NCBI RefSeq assembly: GCF_008933155.1
Contig: NZ_WBVP01000015.1
Coordinates: 36,159-100,158 of the forward strand
From: Aliivibrio finisterrensis
Lineage (GTDB): Bacteria; Pseudomonadota; Gammaproteobacteria; Enterobacterales; Vibrionaceae
Reading direction: 5' to 3'
Length of the DNA: 64,000 nt
Shown here: positions 1 through 9,769 of the stretch, one piece after another
Layout: every line of letters starts with the position of its first letter
Numbering within the stretch: position 1 is the stretch's first letter
Program-made: the position numbers and the translations under genes
Notes under the pieces: model-generated
Database searches by the model: none
Seen by the model: the letters and a program-made list of their open reading frames with translations, nothing else
Told to the model about the DNA's origin: nothing

Positions 1-167
1 AGTGCCGAAACGGTACGTTGATCGCTGTATTGCGATAACGAAGAGAGCTCTTCCGCAGAGTTTAACTCTCCAGATGCTATTACTTCTTCATTTTCTGGTG
101 ACCAGACTATCCATTGAATGGGATCTGATGGCTGACTATTCAGCCTTATTATCAGATGTTCGCTCAC
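1..167 (-). CDS. gspL: GspL, type II secretion inner-membrane platform protein (N-terminal fragment)
   Basis: Only the first 55 or so residues are in the window; the gene runs off the left edge. Translating the minus strand from a GTG at 167 gives MSEHLIIRLNSQ, then IQWIVWSPENEEVIASGEL, which I recognise as the cytoplasmic N-terminus of Vibrio EpsL/GspL (family pattern: MSEFLTVRL, then PWLVWS and EVIASG). GspL is a bitopic protein whose cytoplasmic domain recruits the GspE ATPase to the inner-membrane platform. The GTG lies inside gspK, so the genes overlap by 32 bases and are probably translationally coupled. An in-frame TGA lies directly upstream of the GTG, which fixes the start. It is the tenth gene of the gspC-to-gspL run. 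Confidence 0.88.
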   Translation of the reverse strand, partial: MSEHLIIRLNSQPSDPIQWIVWSPENEEVIASGELNSAEELSSLSQYSDQRTVSA

Positions 168-1179
168 TCATTCCTCCATACTGGCGACGGATAACGTTCA
201 CCACTTTTTTATCACTACTATGCAATAAAGAACGCACACGTACGCGCGAATCTTCTACTAATACTTGAGCATCTAACTCAAAAAACTGACTGTCTATCGA
301 TAAATACGCTTTTGCCTGTTTACGAGTATTTTCATCAACTTGACTTATTGGCCCTTCAGCTAAAAAATCATCAACACTACTCCAACCATCAAAAGGCCTG
401 CTCTCTAATACTTCCCGCGCATTATCTTCGCTTAATCCAGGAGAAAAAAGAGCAACTAAAATATTGGCGTTTTCAGGAGTCACGGTATTTACATTCAAAT
501 AGAAATTACCGCTGGGTATTGCACACACCAAAGGTGAAACGGCCTCAACGACTTGAGCCGTTACCCCATTAATTGCTCGCAACTCACTAACATCACCAAT
601 CCAACCGTTTGGCGCTAAATAAGCAGGATTGAAGGATTGATAAGTACTGTCTTCGACGCCTAAAATTGACTGTACCGCATCATTCTCATCTATGTATTCC
701 CAAGTCGAATCCGCAATGACTTCAGCAAGGTAATTTTCAATCTCTACCGATTCCAATAAATTCATCCATACTTTAACTAAAAATGGACGCTGAGATGGAT
801 CATTATTCGCTTTAACACTGCTCAATGCATTCAGATTAAAACAGGCTTGCTTGTCTTTTACACCACCAAACGCTTCGCCATAATCAAGTGGATAAGTCGT
901 CTCTTCTGTTGCCCATACTTGGCTTAAATTAATGGTATCACTATCTTTATAGGCCTCTTCAATACCTGTTTTTGCTAATGCTTCAACCCCAACAGAATAC
1001 CAATAGGCCTGTTGATGATTGACTTGATTTTGTGCTCGATGAAATTGAATAAACAAACGTTCTGACATTTGAGCCGCAATAGTCACCATAATCGCAAGCA
1101 ACAACAAAACCACAATTAACGCAACGCCTTGCTGTTTTCTTGAATGATGAGTTAAATAGTTTCTTTTCTTTCTCATCAT
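136..1179 (-). CDS. gspK: GspK, minor pseudopilin of type II secretion
   Basis: This 347-residue protein is the tip minor pseudopilin that caps the GspI-GspJ-GspK complex of the periplasmic pseudopilus. A short basic leader ends in KQQG, followed by the hydrophobic helix VALIVVLLLLAIM, so prepilin peptidase should cut after the Gly near residue 18. Residue +5 of the mature protein is Val, not the Glu of other pseudopilins, as is usual for GspK. The large C-terminal globular domain, including the FYLNVNTV and DDFLAEGPI stretches, and the length fit the family. The start overlaps the gspJ stop by four bases (ATGA) and a GGTGAG ribosome site precedes it. Confidence 0.95.
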   Translation of the reverse strand: MMRKKRNYLTHHSRKQQGVALIVVLLLLAIMVTIAAQMSERLFIQFHRAQNQVNHQQAYWYSVGVEALAKTGIEEAYKDSDTINLSQVWATEETTYPLDYGEAFGGVKDKQACFNLNALSSVKANNDPSQRPFLVKVWMNLLESVEIENYLAEVIADSTWEYIDENDAVQSILGVEDSTYQSFNPAYLAPNGWIGDVSELRAINGVTAQVVEAVSPLVCAIPSGNFYLNVNTVTPENANILVALFSPGLSEDNAREVLESRPFDGWSSVDDFLAEGPISQVDENTRKQAKAYLSIDSQFFELDAQVLVEDSRVRVRSLLHSSDKKVVNVIRRQYGGMSERTSDNKAE

Positions 1180-1850
1180 GACTCACCTTTATCTTGTGAT
1201 GTACTGTCATTCTGGCTTGCGTTTTCTTCTGTAAATCCTGAGGTTAAATAGATTCGTTCGACATCACCATAATCTTTAAAGGTAATAATAACCTTCGTTG
1301 CTTTAGGCAATTGTTTCTTAGTATCCCATATTTTTAGCCATTTTTTACCATCATAAAATTCAAATTTAAGCGCTTCGACCCCATCAATTAATGGCGTAAC
1401 CACCGGCTCTTGTCCTACAGGTGTGTCAGGATAACGCCACCACAAACGTTCAATGGTATTTTCAACTAGGCGATAACCAACTTTGGTGATCTCGCCACGA
1501 GGAAAAGCCTGTTGTGGATTCTTCCATCCTAAACGAACGAATAAAATACCTTGAGATTCAGAGTCCAATAAATACTCACCCGCAGACACTAATTTCTCTG
1601 ACGCTTTTTCACCATTGGTTCGAAATGGACGAGCAACAATTTGCCGAAAATCGTTATCTAAAAAGACCAAACTGCGTTGAAGTTGTTTAATGCGTTCGCT
1701 TTTATCTAAAGATAGTTCATTACTGCGCTGAACTTGATTCACTACTTGATACGCTGAAAAACTCAAGGTGGCAAAAACCGCAATAGCGACCATTACTTCA
1801 ATCAACGTAAAACCTTTGGTTAAAGGGCGTGAAGCGTTATGGCGCAACAT
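1176..1850 (-). CDS. gspJ: GspJ, minor pseudopilin of type II secretion
   Basis: A 224-residue prepilin-like protein with leader MLRHNASRPLTKG and then FTLIEVMVAIAVF, a canonical type IV prepilin peptidase site with Glu at mature position +5. GspJ packs with GspI and GspK at the pseudopilus tip in the periplasm. The globular part has the family pattern FLDNDFRQIVARPFR and a closing VERIYL segment; the acidic, polar tail may be disordered. It overlaps gspI upstream by 14 bases and gspK downstream by 4, so all three tip subunits should be translated together. Confidence 0.95.
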   Translation of the reverse strand: MLRHNASRPLTKGFTLIEVMVAIAVFATLSFSAYQVVNQVQRSNELSLDKSERIKQLQRSLVFLDNDFRQIVARPFRTNGEKASEKLVSAGEYLLDSESQGILFVRLGWKNPQQAFPRGEITKVGYRLVENTIERLWWRYPDTPVGQEPVVTPLIDGVEALKFEFYDGKKWLKIWDTKKQLPKATKVIITFKDYGDVERIYLTSGFTEENASQNDSTSQDKGES

Positions 1851-2214
1851 AGGTTCGTACCGTAATTAATGGGGATTGTTGATCTTTACTGGTCGATACC
1901 GAAACATCCACTGACTTTAAAATGTCAGAGGTTGTTTTTACCGGCGCGATGGTCCAATACCATTTTTGACCCGCTAATTCAGTTTCCCCTTTTTTGGTCG
2001 ATGTTGGTGGCTTATCTAACATCATCAACGCCATTTGATTATCAACCACCATTCCTGAAAATATTTTTTCTTCTAAGTAGCCTAAGGTATTAATATGCTG
2101 AGTCACTGAGCGTAAAACACTCAAAGCAGCGGTCGCAAAAATAGCAAGCGCCACGAGTACTTCCAATAGAGTCATTCCCTGCTTGGTTTTTCGTAAAGAA
2201 AAGTTACTCTTCAT
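1837..2214 (-). CDS. gspI: GspI, minor pseudopilin of type II secretion
   Basis: I start this 125-residue protein at the ATG at 2214, giving leader MKSNFSLRKTKQG and then MTLLEVLVALAIFATAALS, the prepilin N-methylation site with Glu+5. A longer open frame continues upstream, but a GGGAG ribosome site lies nine bases before this ATG, and the resulting leader and length suit the family (about 115-125 residues). GspI is the partner around which GspJ and GspK assemble at the pseudopilus tip. The start overlaps the gspH stop by 11 bases. Confidence 0.93.
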   Translation of the reverse strand: MKSNFSLRKTKQGMTLLEVLVALAIFATAALSVLRSVTQHINTLGYLEEKIFSGMVVDNQMALMMLDKPPTSTKKGETELAGQKWYWTIAPVKTTSDILKSVDVSVSTSKDQQSPLITVRTYVAP

Positions 2215-2806
2215 CACGCTCGTCTCCCGGTGCAAACAAATGGATGACACCAGATTCATCAGTATTAACTTCCCACGTTTTATCATAAAGGTTACCACGC
2301 TCATTCTTAGGAGAAAAAGCAACGATAAAAGGGGTTACCTCTCCGCTCGATAGCACCATCACTTGCGGCGGATTTGATTTTTTATCTTCTTCAAGATCAG
2401 CAAACATCTCTTCATTAAACAACGAACCTGGTTCAAATAAGCGATCATCATCAGTCCATACAGAACCACCTAATTCCATCGAAAATTCAACAGATGTTTG
2501 TTCCATTTTCACTTCAGTAAAAAAGCGACTTTGCTCCATTGGTTGCCAGCCATCTACCGTTAACGTCATAAAGCGATATTCTTGTCGCGCTTGATTAAAG
2601 TAAATGCCGTAATCCATCCCATTGAGCAAAGCATCTTCATTAAGAAGCTGAACTAACTGATAAAAACGTGAGGCTTGTTCTTCTATTTGGTCATCTTGAC
2701 TATCAGGGAGGCTCATGATTACTGCCATCGAGCTGACCGATAGCAGTACCAATACCAACATGATTTCGATTAGGGTAAACCCAACCTCACGTTTTATCTT
2801 CATCAT
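2204..2806 (-). CDS. gspH: GspH, minor pseudopilin of type II secretion
   Basis: A 200-residue minor pseudopilin with leader MMKIKREVG and then FTLIEIMLVLVLLSVSS, so cleavage is expected after Gly9 and mature Glu+5 is present. GspH links the tip complex to the GspG shaft. The globular domain contains the typical QLLNEDALLNGMDYGI and YRFMTL segments. Either of the first two Met codons could be the start. It lies 23 bases after gspG and overlaps gspI. Confidence 0.93.
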   Translation of the reverse strand: MMKIKREVGFTLIEIMLVLVLLSVSSMAVIMSLPDSQDDQIEEQASRFYQLVQLLNEDALLNGMDYGIYFNQARQEYRFMTLTVDGWQPMEQSRFFTEVKMEQTSVEFSMELGGSVWTDDDRLFEPGSLFNEEMFADLEEDKKSNPPQVMVLSSGEVTPFIVAFSPKNERGNLYDKTWEVNTDESGVIHLFAPGDERDEE

Positions 2807-2829
2807 TGTACTTATCTATCGCTTATGAT

Positions 2830-3282
2830 TTATTGAAAGTCTTGCATATTCCAGTTACCAATATCAGCATTAGCTCCTTCGCCGCCCTCTTGACCATCAG
2901 CACCTAATGAGAAGATATCAATAGCACCGTTATCGCCAGGACTTAGATATTGGTACTCGTTACCCCATGGGTCATTTGGCAATCGACGAATATAGCCATC
3001 CGAGCGATAATTACGAGGTTCAGGGCTTGATGTCGGCTTAGACACTAATGCTTCTAATCCTTGATCTGTGGTTGGATAAACACTGTTGTCTAATTTGTAC
3101 ATATCCAAGGAATTTTCTAATGCCACAATATCAGTAATCGTTTTTTGCTGATCCGCTTTCTCTTTGTTACCAAGTAAATTTGGTACAACTAAACTGGCTA
3201 AAACACCAAGAATAACGATAACAACCATCACTTCTAATAGGGTGAAGCCACCTTGTTTACGTTGAGCTGAATTGACTTGCAT
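2830..3282 (-). CDS. gspG: GspG, major pseudopilin of type II secretion
   Basis: The main shaft subunit of the pseudopilus, 150 residues. The leader MQVNSAQRKQGG is followed by FTLLEVMVVIVILGVLAS (mature Glu+5) and VVPNLLGNKEKAD, a GspG signature. The C-terminal loop with DNGAIDIFSLGADGQ carries the acidic residues that bind calcium in this family. The CAGGAG ribosome site upstream is strong. A terminator-like hairpin separates it from gspF, which may help set GspG levels apart from the assembly platform genes. Confidence 0.97.
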   Translation of the reverse strand: MQVNSAQRKQGGFTLLEVMVVIVILGVLASLVVPNLLGNKEKADQQKTITDIVALENSLDMYKLDNSVYPTTDQGLEALVSKPTSSPEPRNYRSDGYIRRLPNDPWGNEYQYLSPGDNGAIDIFSLGADGQEGGEGANADIGNWNMQDFQ

Positions 3283-3315
3283 GGAATGACTCCTGAAATT
3301 AAAAATTACTATATT

Positions 3316-3352
3316 AATAAAAATAAAAAAGGGTAGTAACTACTCACTACCC
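3316..3352 (-). terminator. Terminator-like hairpin between gspF and gspG
   Basis: Read on the minus strand, GGGTAGT, an 8-base loop and ACTACCC form a 7-bp stem that overlaps the gspF stop codon and is followed directly by TTTTTTATTTTT. This has the form of a Rho-independent terminator inside the gsp operon. It could attenuate read-through or mark a processing point. The 48 bases between it and gspG are very AT-rich and contain TATAGT, a possible -10 element for a separate gspG promoter. Function is inferred. Confidence 0.6.
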
Positions 3353-4564
3353 GACTAAATTATTGAGTTCGATGATTGGCATTAAGGTCGCAACAACAAT
3401 GAAAAGTACAATGCCTGCCATAAAAACAATCAGCAAAGGTTCAAAAATGCCCAAAGCCATATTAACCAAAGATTCAAAATCTCGATCTTGATTATCAGCC
3501 GATCGCGTAAGCATTTGCTCTAGCTCACCACTTTGCTCGCCGCTAGATATCATATGCAGCATCATTGGTGGGAACAATGTTGTTTGTTCCAACGAAATAC
3601 GTAAGCTCGCGCCTTCACGTACATGATCTCCCGCCGCTAATACCTGTTGCTTAAAGTATTGATTACTCATTACATCTGCCGCAACTTTCATACCATCCAA
3701 TAATGGAATCGCACTTGAGGTACAGATTGATAACGTACGAGCAAAACGCGACGTATTTAACCCACGAGCCACCTTGCCAACAACAGGCAATCGTAAGATT
3801 TTTTTATCCCACGCTAAGCGTAAATGAGGCTTAGTAAGTAACCACTTCACTCCGACAATAATAAGTACGATCGCAATAACAACCAATAAACCCCAATGTA
3901 CAACAAAGTTACTGGCCGCTAATAACACCTCGGTAACAGCAGGCAAGCCTTGTCCCATTTGCACAAACTGATCGACAATCTTCGGTACTACCGTCGCAAG
4001 TAAAAAAGAGATCACCGCAATTGCAATTAACGTCAGCATGATAGGGTAAATCATTGCTTGTTGTAATTTACTGCGCATCTTTTGACGATTTTCAGCGTAA
4101 TCAGCTAAGCGGTTTAACACCGTATCTAAGTGGCCTGATTTTTCACCAGCGGCAACCATTGAACAAAACAATTCATCAAAGACATGAGAGTAATCAGCAA
4201 AGCTTTCAGCCAATGGATACCCTTCAATCACTTTAGAGCGAATCCCCATCATCATACTGCGAATGTACGCTTTCTCACCTTGCTCAGCGACAGCTTTTAA
4301 ACACTCTTCTAATGGCATACCCGCTTGCACTAAAGTGGCTAATTGACGGGTAATTAGCGATAAATCATTAACACTAATTCCGCGCTTAAAACTGAATACT
4401 TGAGATGCACTTTTTTGCTGCTTTGATTTGGTTTCAATTACCTCAACCGGAATAAGACCTTGCTCTTTTAACCGTTGACGAACTTGACGCGCATTATCGC
4501 CCTCAATGACACCTTTTTTCTGCTTACCTGTTTTTTCTAATGCTTTATATTCAAAGGCTGCCAT
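3347..4564 (-). CDS. gspF: GspF, inner-membrane platform protein of type II secretion
   Basis: A 405-residue polytopic inner-membrane protein at the centre of the secretion platform, thought to couple GspE ATPase action to pseudopilus growth. Two homologous T2SSF domains are visible: the first around residues 70-195 (LITRQLATLVQAGMPLEECL), the second around 270-395 (FARTLSICTSSAIPLLDGM). Three hydrophobic segments lie near residues 170-190, 220-240 and 375-395. The start codon abuts the gspE stop with no gap. Confidence 0.96.
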   Translation of the reverse strand: MAAFEYKALEKTGKQKKGVIEGDNARQVRQRLKEQGLIPVEVIETKSKQQKSASQVFSFKRGISVNDLSLITRQLATLVQAGMPLEECLKAVAEQGEKAYIRSMMMGIRSKVIEGYPLAESFADYSHVFDELFCSMVAAGEKSGHLDTVLNRLADYAENRQKMRSKLQQAMIYPIMLTLIAIAVISFLLATVVPKIVDQFVQMGQGLPAVTEVLLAASNFVVHWGLLVVIAIVLIIVGVKWLLTKPHLRLAWDKKILRLPVVGKVARGLNTSRFARTLSICTSSAIPLLDGMKVAADVMSNQYFKQQVLAAGDHVREGASLRISLEQTTLFPPMMLHMISSGEQSGELEQMLTRSADNQDRDFESLVNMALGIFEPLLIVFMAGIVLFIVVATLMPIIELNNLVG

Positions 4565-6064
4565 TTACCCTTCCCGAGTGACTCGCATCACCTCTCCCAG
4601 TGTTGTGATCCCTTGTTGTACTTTTAATAACCCATCTTGCTGAATCCCACGAGTGCTCTTGCGAACTTCTTTTTCAATCTCTTGCTCACCCGCCTCTTTG
4701 TGGATCAAACCTTGAACCTTTTCACTCACAACCAGTAATTCATGAATGCCGGTACGCCCACGATAACCCTTACCATTACAATGTTCACAGCCATTTGGCT
4801 TATAAAGAACTAAGCTATCCGAAGCCGATAAATTAAAGAGCTTTTTCTGCTCATCATCGGCCTGATATGGTGTTTTACACTCTTTACATAAAGTACGAAC
4901 CAAACGCTGAGCCAGTACACCAAGTAAAGAAGATGAAATGAGAAAAGGCTCTATACCCATATCACGTAAACGCGTTATCGCCCCCACAGCCGTATTGGTA
5001 TGAAGTGTCGACATCACTAAGTGACCGGTAAGTGAGGCTTGAACGGCGATTTCTGCAGTTTCTAAATCACGGATCTCACCTATCATCACCACATCAGGAT
5101 CTTGACGTAAAATGGCCCGTAGCCCACGCGCAAACGTCATGTCTACTTTAGGATTTACTTGAGTTTGGCCAATACCATCGATATCAAATTCGATTGGGTC
5201 TTCCACCGTGAGAATATTCGATTGAGAGCTGTCTAGTTCCCCTAAACCGGCATATAACGTGGTTGATTTACCTGAACCCGTAGGACCGGTAACCAAAATA
5301 ATGCCGTGAGGGCGCTTGATAATGTGCTGAAAATTTTTATGGTTTTCAGTCGACATACCTAAGCTGTTTAAGTCCAAACGAGTTGCATTTTTATCCAATA
5401 AACGCATTACCACACGCTCACCATGAGAAGATGGCATAGTTGAAACACGCACATCCACAGCTCGACCACCAATACGTAGTGAAATACGCCCATCTTGTGG
5501 TACGCGTTTTTCTGCAATATCAAGCTTCGACATGACTTTTACACGTGAAACTAATAGCGGTGCTAATTTACGACTTGGACTCAATACATCACGCAAAACA
5601 CCATCGACACGAAAACGGATCGACAGCACTTTTTCAAAAGTCTCAATATGAATATCTGATGCACCTTCTTTAATCGCTTCACCCAACATGGCGTTGATCA
5701 ATTTAATGATGGGGGCATCGTCTTCTGATTCCAATAAATCATCATTATCGGGCAACTCTTCGGCTAATGAGAAGAAATCGTCGTTATCCGCACCAATATC
5801 TTCCATCAGTTGTTGCGCTTCTGAGGAGTTACGCTGGTACACTTGAGTTACCTTGGTATCAAAGGCTTCTTTGGTTAATTGAATTAGCGAAAAGCCTGAT
5901 TTACACACTCGACGAATTTCACACAGCACCATTGGCGAAGGGGTAACAACATAATACAGAACCCAGCCTTCAGGGCTTGCTTCAATAACGACAGAATGCC
6001 TTTTTGCAAAAGAAAAAGGCAAACGCAGTATTGCTGGATAATCAGGAAATAAGGTATCCGCCAT
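4565..6064 (-). CDS. gspE: GspE, cytoplasmic ATPase of type II secretion
   Basis: A 499-residue hexameric ATPase that powers pseudopilus assembly. The N-terminal domain binds GspL. The catalytic part has a Walker [10 protein letters not shown], acidic Asp and His boxes ([30 protein letters not shown]) and Walker B-type [13 protein letters not shown] zinc-binding tetracysteine module follows (CKEC, then CEHC about 30 residues later), as in other GspE proteins. Its start overlaps the last base of the gspD stop codon. Confidence 0.97.
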   Translation of the reverse strand: MADTLFPDYPAILRLPFSFAKRHSVVIEASPEGWVLYYVVTPSPMVLCEIRRVCKSGFSLIQLTKEAFDTKVTQVYQRNSSEAQQLMEDIGADNDDFFSLAEELPDNDDLLESEDDAPIIKLINAMLGEAIKEGASDIHIETFEKVLSIRFRVDGVLRDVLSPSRKLAPLLVSRVKVMSKLDIAEKRVPQDGRISLRIGGRAVDVRVSTMPSSHGERVVMRLLDKNATRLDLNSLGMSTENHKNFQHIIKRPHGIILVTGPTGSGKSTTLYAGLGELDSSQSNILTVEDPIEFDIDGIGQTQVNPKVDMTFARGLRAILRQDPDVVMIGEIRDLETAEIAVQASLTGHLVMSTLHTNTAVGAITRLRDMGIEPFLISSSLLGVLAQRLVRTLCKECKTPYQADDEQKKLFNLSASDSLVLYKPNGCEHCNGKGYRGRTGIHELLVVSEKVQGLIHKEAGEQEIEKEVRKSTRGIQQDGLLKVQQGITTLGEVMRVTREG

Positions 6065-8097
6065 TATTTTTCCTTATCTTCACTAAATTGTTCGAAGAAC
6101 GCTTGGATCTCTGCTGGGTGATTAATGTCTTTACCAAATTTAGGCAGTACTGGAATATGTGCATCATCCATCAATTTCAAACCTTGCTCTGCACTATACA
6201 GCTGCTCTGCTCGAATATAATTGTATTTACGTTGAGTAATACCATCTGCTGTCATACCATCACGAATAATGGTTGGCTTAATGAATACCATCAGGTTTTT
6301 CTTCTCAACTTGCGTACTGGTTGATTTAAATAAGTAACCTAAGATAGGGATATCCCCTAAAAATGGAACTTTTGATTCACTCTCAAGTGCACGCTCATCA
6401 ATCAAACCACCTAACACCAACATTTGGCCATCCTGCACCATTACCGAGGTATTTAGCTGACGTTTAGCAAAACGTACATCCACCGCACCATTAGCACCTA
6501 ATACATTAGACACTTCTTGTTCAATATCTAAACGAACCGAATCACCCTCATTAATCTGTGGAACCACTTTAAGCTTGATACCGACTTCTTTACGATCTAC
6601 GGTTTGGAATGGATTGTCATTATTGGCACCTGATGCTGATCCCGTTAATACCGGTACTTCTTCACCAACAATGAATGACGCTTCACCATTATCCATTACC
6701 GTAATGCTCGGAGAAGAAAGAATGTTTGAGTTAGAATCGGACGATACAGCCGTTACCAATGCTGCCCAATCTCCCATCATGATGCTAACCGCCGCACCTT
6801 GAACGCCACCTAATGCCGAAGCTAACGCGGTATAATCGCCTTCTTCAGTTACTTTACGAGATTCCCATTTATCATTTGTTGAATCCCAATAACTTTCTTC
6901 TGTTATTTTATCTTTCGCCTCTTCCGCTCCGACCATAGCGGCACCAATTGATGCCCCAGTGTTGCTATATTGGATCATAGCACCCGTTTCTAGGTTACCC
7001 CATTGCACGCCTAAATTAACGCCATCGCCTTCAGCTAATTCAACGATCAATGCCTCAATCAATACTTGCGCACGACGAATATCCAACTGAGCAATCACAT
7101 CTTGCATCGCTCGCATCACATCAGGCGGCGCTGTAATGACCAAAGCATTGGTATCCACATGTGCTGAAATCATCACGTCGCTGCGATTGTTCGGAGAACG
7201 ACCTTTCGAACCTGAGCTATTGCCAGCCGTTAAGTTATCCGACACCCCTTTAAGTACATCGACTAAGTCTTCGGCTTTGGCATAACGTAGGTAAACAACT
7301 TGGTTATTACCTTTGGTTGCCATTTCAACATCAAGCTGTTTAATCAGCTTTTTAAGGCGTTGGCGTACTTTAGGATCACCCGAGATTAAAATTGAGTTAG
7401 TGCGTTCGTCTGCAACCAATTTAGGCTGTAAAAAAGCAGGGGTGTTTTTTGCATCTGTAGTTTTATTTAATGCATCAACAATTCGCACCATTTCCGCTGC
7501 CGAAGCGTTTTTTAATTCCACCACTTCCACTTCTTTATCGCCCGCCTGATCAACACGCTCGATGATTTCAGCCAAACGATTTACCACCGCAGCACGGCCG
7601 GTGATCATAATGATATTTGCAGGATCATAATGCACAACGTTACCCGCACCAGCATTATCATTAAGCTGACGTAGTAGAGGAGATAATTCACGAACCGATA
7701 CATTACGAACCGCAATAACTCGAGTAATTACCGCATCGCCAGTGATGTTATCTTTTGCGCCCAATACCGGTACTGCAGACGTTTTTGCGTCTTTATCTTT
7801 AATGACTTTTAAAATATTGTTGTCCATTTCAACAACTGCATATCCATAAACTTCAAGGACACTTAAGAAAAACTGATAATATTGTTCTTCATTTAATAAG
7901 TCATAACTACGCACATCCACTTTGCCACGAACAGATGGGTCTACAATAATGGTCTTTTCTAAGTTTCGACCGACAATACTGATGAACTCTTGAATGTCCG
8001 TACCTTTAAAGCTCGCGCTAAAGTCATTTGCCAGTGCCGATGTCCACATCATGCTACCCGCAAGTAATAAGACTCCCTTACCTATCCACTTTTTCAC
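6064..8097 (-). CDS. gspD: GspD, type II secretin (outer-membrane channel)
   Basis: A 677-residue secretin that forms the outer-membrane exit pore. A signal peptide ([23 protein letters not shown]) is followed by the N0 domain ([18 protein letters not shown]), ring-building N1-N3 domains with [19 protein letters not shown] and [19 protein letters not shown], and the secretin core. The core has VPVLTGS, the [13 protein letters not shown] strand and the [14 protein letters not shown] gate signature. The end should hold the S-domain that binds a pilotin; no pilotin gene is in the window. Confidence 0.97.
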   Translation of the reverse strand: MKKWIGKGVLLLAGSMMWTSALANDFSASFKGTDIQEFISIVGRNLEKTIIVDPSVRGKVDVRSYDLLNEEQYYQFFLSVLEVYGYAVVEMDNNILKVIKDKDAKTSAVPVLGAKDNITGDAVITRVIAVRNVSVRELSPLLRQLNDNAGAGNVVHYDPANIIMITGRAAVVNRLAEIIERVDQAGDKEVEVVELKNASAAEMVRIVDALNKTTDAKNTPAFLQPKLVADERTNSILISGDPKVRQRLKKLIKQLDVEMATKGNNQVVYLRYAKAEDLVDVLKGVSDNLTAGNSSGSKGRSPNNRSDVMISAHVDTNALVITAPPDVMRAMQDVIAQLDIRRAQVLIEALIVELAEGDGVNLGVQWGNLETGAMIQYSNTGASIGAAMVGAEEAKDKITEESYWDSTNDKWESRKVTEEGDYTALASALGGVQGAAVSIMMGDWAALVTAVSSDSNSNILSSPSITVMDNGEASFIVGEEVPVLTGSASGANNDNPFQTVDRKEVGIKLKVVPQINEGDSVRLDIEQEVSNVLGANGAVDVRFAKRQLNTSVMVQDGQMLVLGGLIDERALESESKVPFLGDIPILGYLFKSTSTQVEKKNLMVFIKPTIIRDGMTADGITQRKYNYIRAEQLYSAEQGLKLMDDAHIPVLPKFGKDINHPAEIQAFFEQFSEDKEK

Positions 8098-8128
8098 AAC
8101 ATACCCTTAGTCATTTTTCTATCTGCCG

Positions 8129-9037
8129 TTATAAACCGATAAAAATGTCATGTAATTGTCCATCTCGTTGGACGGTTAAATTAAGTTCTGTCATTTCTGA
8201 CATATTTTTCCACAATGCACTCATTGCGCTAGGATCGGTTAAATCAATCCCATTTAAACTGGTGGCGATATCCCCAGGCTTTAAGCCAACAGAATCAAAT
8301 AATTTGCGATCTTTACCTGGGTTCACTCGATAACCCGTAATTTTTCCATTATTAGAAACTTGAGAAAGACGAATGTATTTCAATACCGATTGCGGATTTT
8401 TAGCCATTTCTTTACGTATATTATCCAATTCATCTTGATTTGAATTTTGGCGATTATTTCCTAACACAGTACCAGAACTACCCGTCGCATTTTTTTCTGC
8501 TGATATCTTGGTGTATTCAACCCCTTCCAACATTAACGTTTCATCATTACCATTATTGGAAATAATAATGCGATCAGCACTAATTGCTTTTACGCTCGCC
8601 CGCGTTCCATCAATGATCTCATCAATACCATAAGTATTCTGTTTTCCTCGGTTAGCAATAACCGCAAGACTAAGTGAGGGATTAGAGCTAGCTACAATAC
8701 CTGATAAGATTAAATTTAATCGTGTCTTAGGTGCATCTTTCACTTCAACTATTTTTGGCTGCTCAATTTTTTTCTTTGGATTAAAGTCCCCAAACACTTT
8801 GCTATTCAATAAACTCGATAAAGAATCATCCTCGCTTTTCTTTTTGGTTCCCGCGACAACCACCGCTTTAGACTGCCATTGAGCAACAGACGTTTGAGGA
8901 GAAACCATCAACCAAAGGAGAGAACCACAAATCCACGCAAAGCAAGCAACCAATACAACAGTTAAACTTTTAGATATCGTAGATTGATATACTGACCAAT
9001 ATTGAGAAATTTTTTCTATTTTCATATTAGCTATCAT
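8129..9037 (-). CDS. gspC: GspC, type II secretion inner-membrane clamp protein
   Basis: The first gene of the gsp operon, encoding a 302-residue bitopic protein that links the platform to the secretin. A transmembrane helix near residues 24-46 (LTVVLVACFAWICGSLLWL) is followed by a homology region around residues 85-180 that contacts GspD N0. A C-terminal PDZ domain (SVGLKPGDIATSLNGIDL) is implicated in substrate choice. The start at 9037 is supported by AAGGAAG eleven bases upstream; Met5 is an alternative. A low-complexity Asn/Gln-rich linker joins the two periplasmic domains. Confidence 0.94.
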   Translation of the reverse strand: MIANMKIEKISQYWSVYQSTISKSLTVVLVACFAWICGSLLWLMVSPQTSVAQWQSKAVVVAGTKKKSEDDSLSSLLNSKVFGDFNPKKKIEQPKIVEVKDAPKTRLNLILSGIVASSNPSLSLAVIANRGKQNTYGIDEIIDGTRASVKAISADRIIISNNGNDETLMLEGVEYTKISAEKNATGSSGTVLGNNRQNSNQDELDNIRKEMAKNPQSVLKYIRLSQVSNNGKITGYRVNPGKDRKLFDSVGLKPGDIATSLNGIDLTDPSAMSALWKNMSEMTELNLTVQRDGQLHDIFIGL

Positions 9038-9316
9038 TAGGTTCAGATCTTCCTTTCTATGTTACAAAGCCAATTAAATATTTGATGTCAGTATGAATTA
9101 TAAAAGAACACCGCAAATTTGCCGAAAATAATTTCGTTTTTTGGAATAACTCGAAGATACATCACGCAATTAAAGAGGATAATTTGTTATTAGAGCATTA
9201 TTCCTCATTAATGGCTCTAATTGATAATGAATTTTGATTAATCCCCCTCAAAAGATTGAAAAAAAAATTCCAGACACCATTAAATAAACAAAGAAGTAAG
9301 ACATTAGGTATACATA
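9038..9316. promoter_or_regulatory. Divergent promoter region between gspC and hslR
   Basis: This 279-base AT-rich gap lies between the divergent gspC and hslR genes, so it must hold the promoters of both the gsp operon and hslR-hslO. I see no clear -35/-10 pair, strong palindrome or terminator in it. Confidence 0.5.
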
Positions 9317-9718
9317 ATGAGTTCCAAATCCAATACTAGCGATGGCATCAGACTTGATAAGTGGCTCTGGGCAGCTCGTTTTTATAAAACCCGTTCCATT
9401 GCTCGCAACATGGTTGATGGCGGTAAAGTTCATTATAATGGCCAACGAGCTAAACCAAGTAAATTAGTCGAAATGGGTGCAGAAGTTAAACTTCGCCAAG
9501 GCAATAACGAAGAGATCACCGTGATCATAGAGATCCTATCTGATCAACGTCGTGGGGCACCTATTGCACAAACTCTTTATAAAGAAACGCCAATCAGCAT
9601 CAAGCATCGTGAAGAGAATGCAAAATTACGCAAACTTAATTCACTTGGTAGCCCACATCCTGATAAGCGTCCAGATAAAAAACAGCGACGTGATATCATG
9701 AGATTCAAGCAACAATAA
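9317..9718 (+). CDS. hslR: Hsp15, heat-shock ribosome-recycling RNA-binding protein
   Basis: A 133-residue protein with an N-terminal S4 RNA-binding domain (RLDKWLWAARFYKTRSIAR, then GGKVHYNGQRAKPSK) and a basic tail ending RRDIMRFKQQ. In the family, Hsp15 binds 50S subunits that carry a stalled nascent chain after heat shock and helps recycle them. Length and order fit E. coli hslR (133 residues), which is also followed by hslO. Confidence 0.95.
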   Translation: MSSKSNTSDGIRLDKWLWAARFYKTRSIARNMVDGGKVHYNGQRAKPSKLVEMGAEVKLRQGNNEEITVIIEILSDQRRGAPIAQTLYKETPISIKHREENAKLRKLNSLGSPHPDKRPDKKQRRDIMRFKQQ

Positions 9719-9769
9719 CCGCTATACTGTGCGTAATGACAACCCTTAATACAATTGCTGGAGTATTTC

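Noticed and set aside
2..268. Plus-strand 88-codon open frame at the left edge
   Set aside because: It is antisense to gspL and gspK, whose protein sequences are clearly conserved on the minus strand.
2215..2322. Longer GspI with 36 extra N-terminal residues
   Set aside because: The extension lies within gspH, has no prepilin leader features, and a good ribosome site precedes the ATG at 2214.
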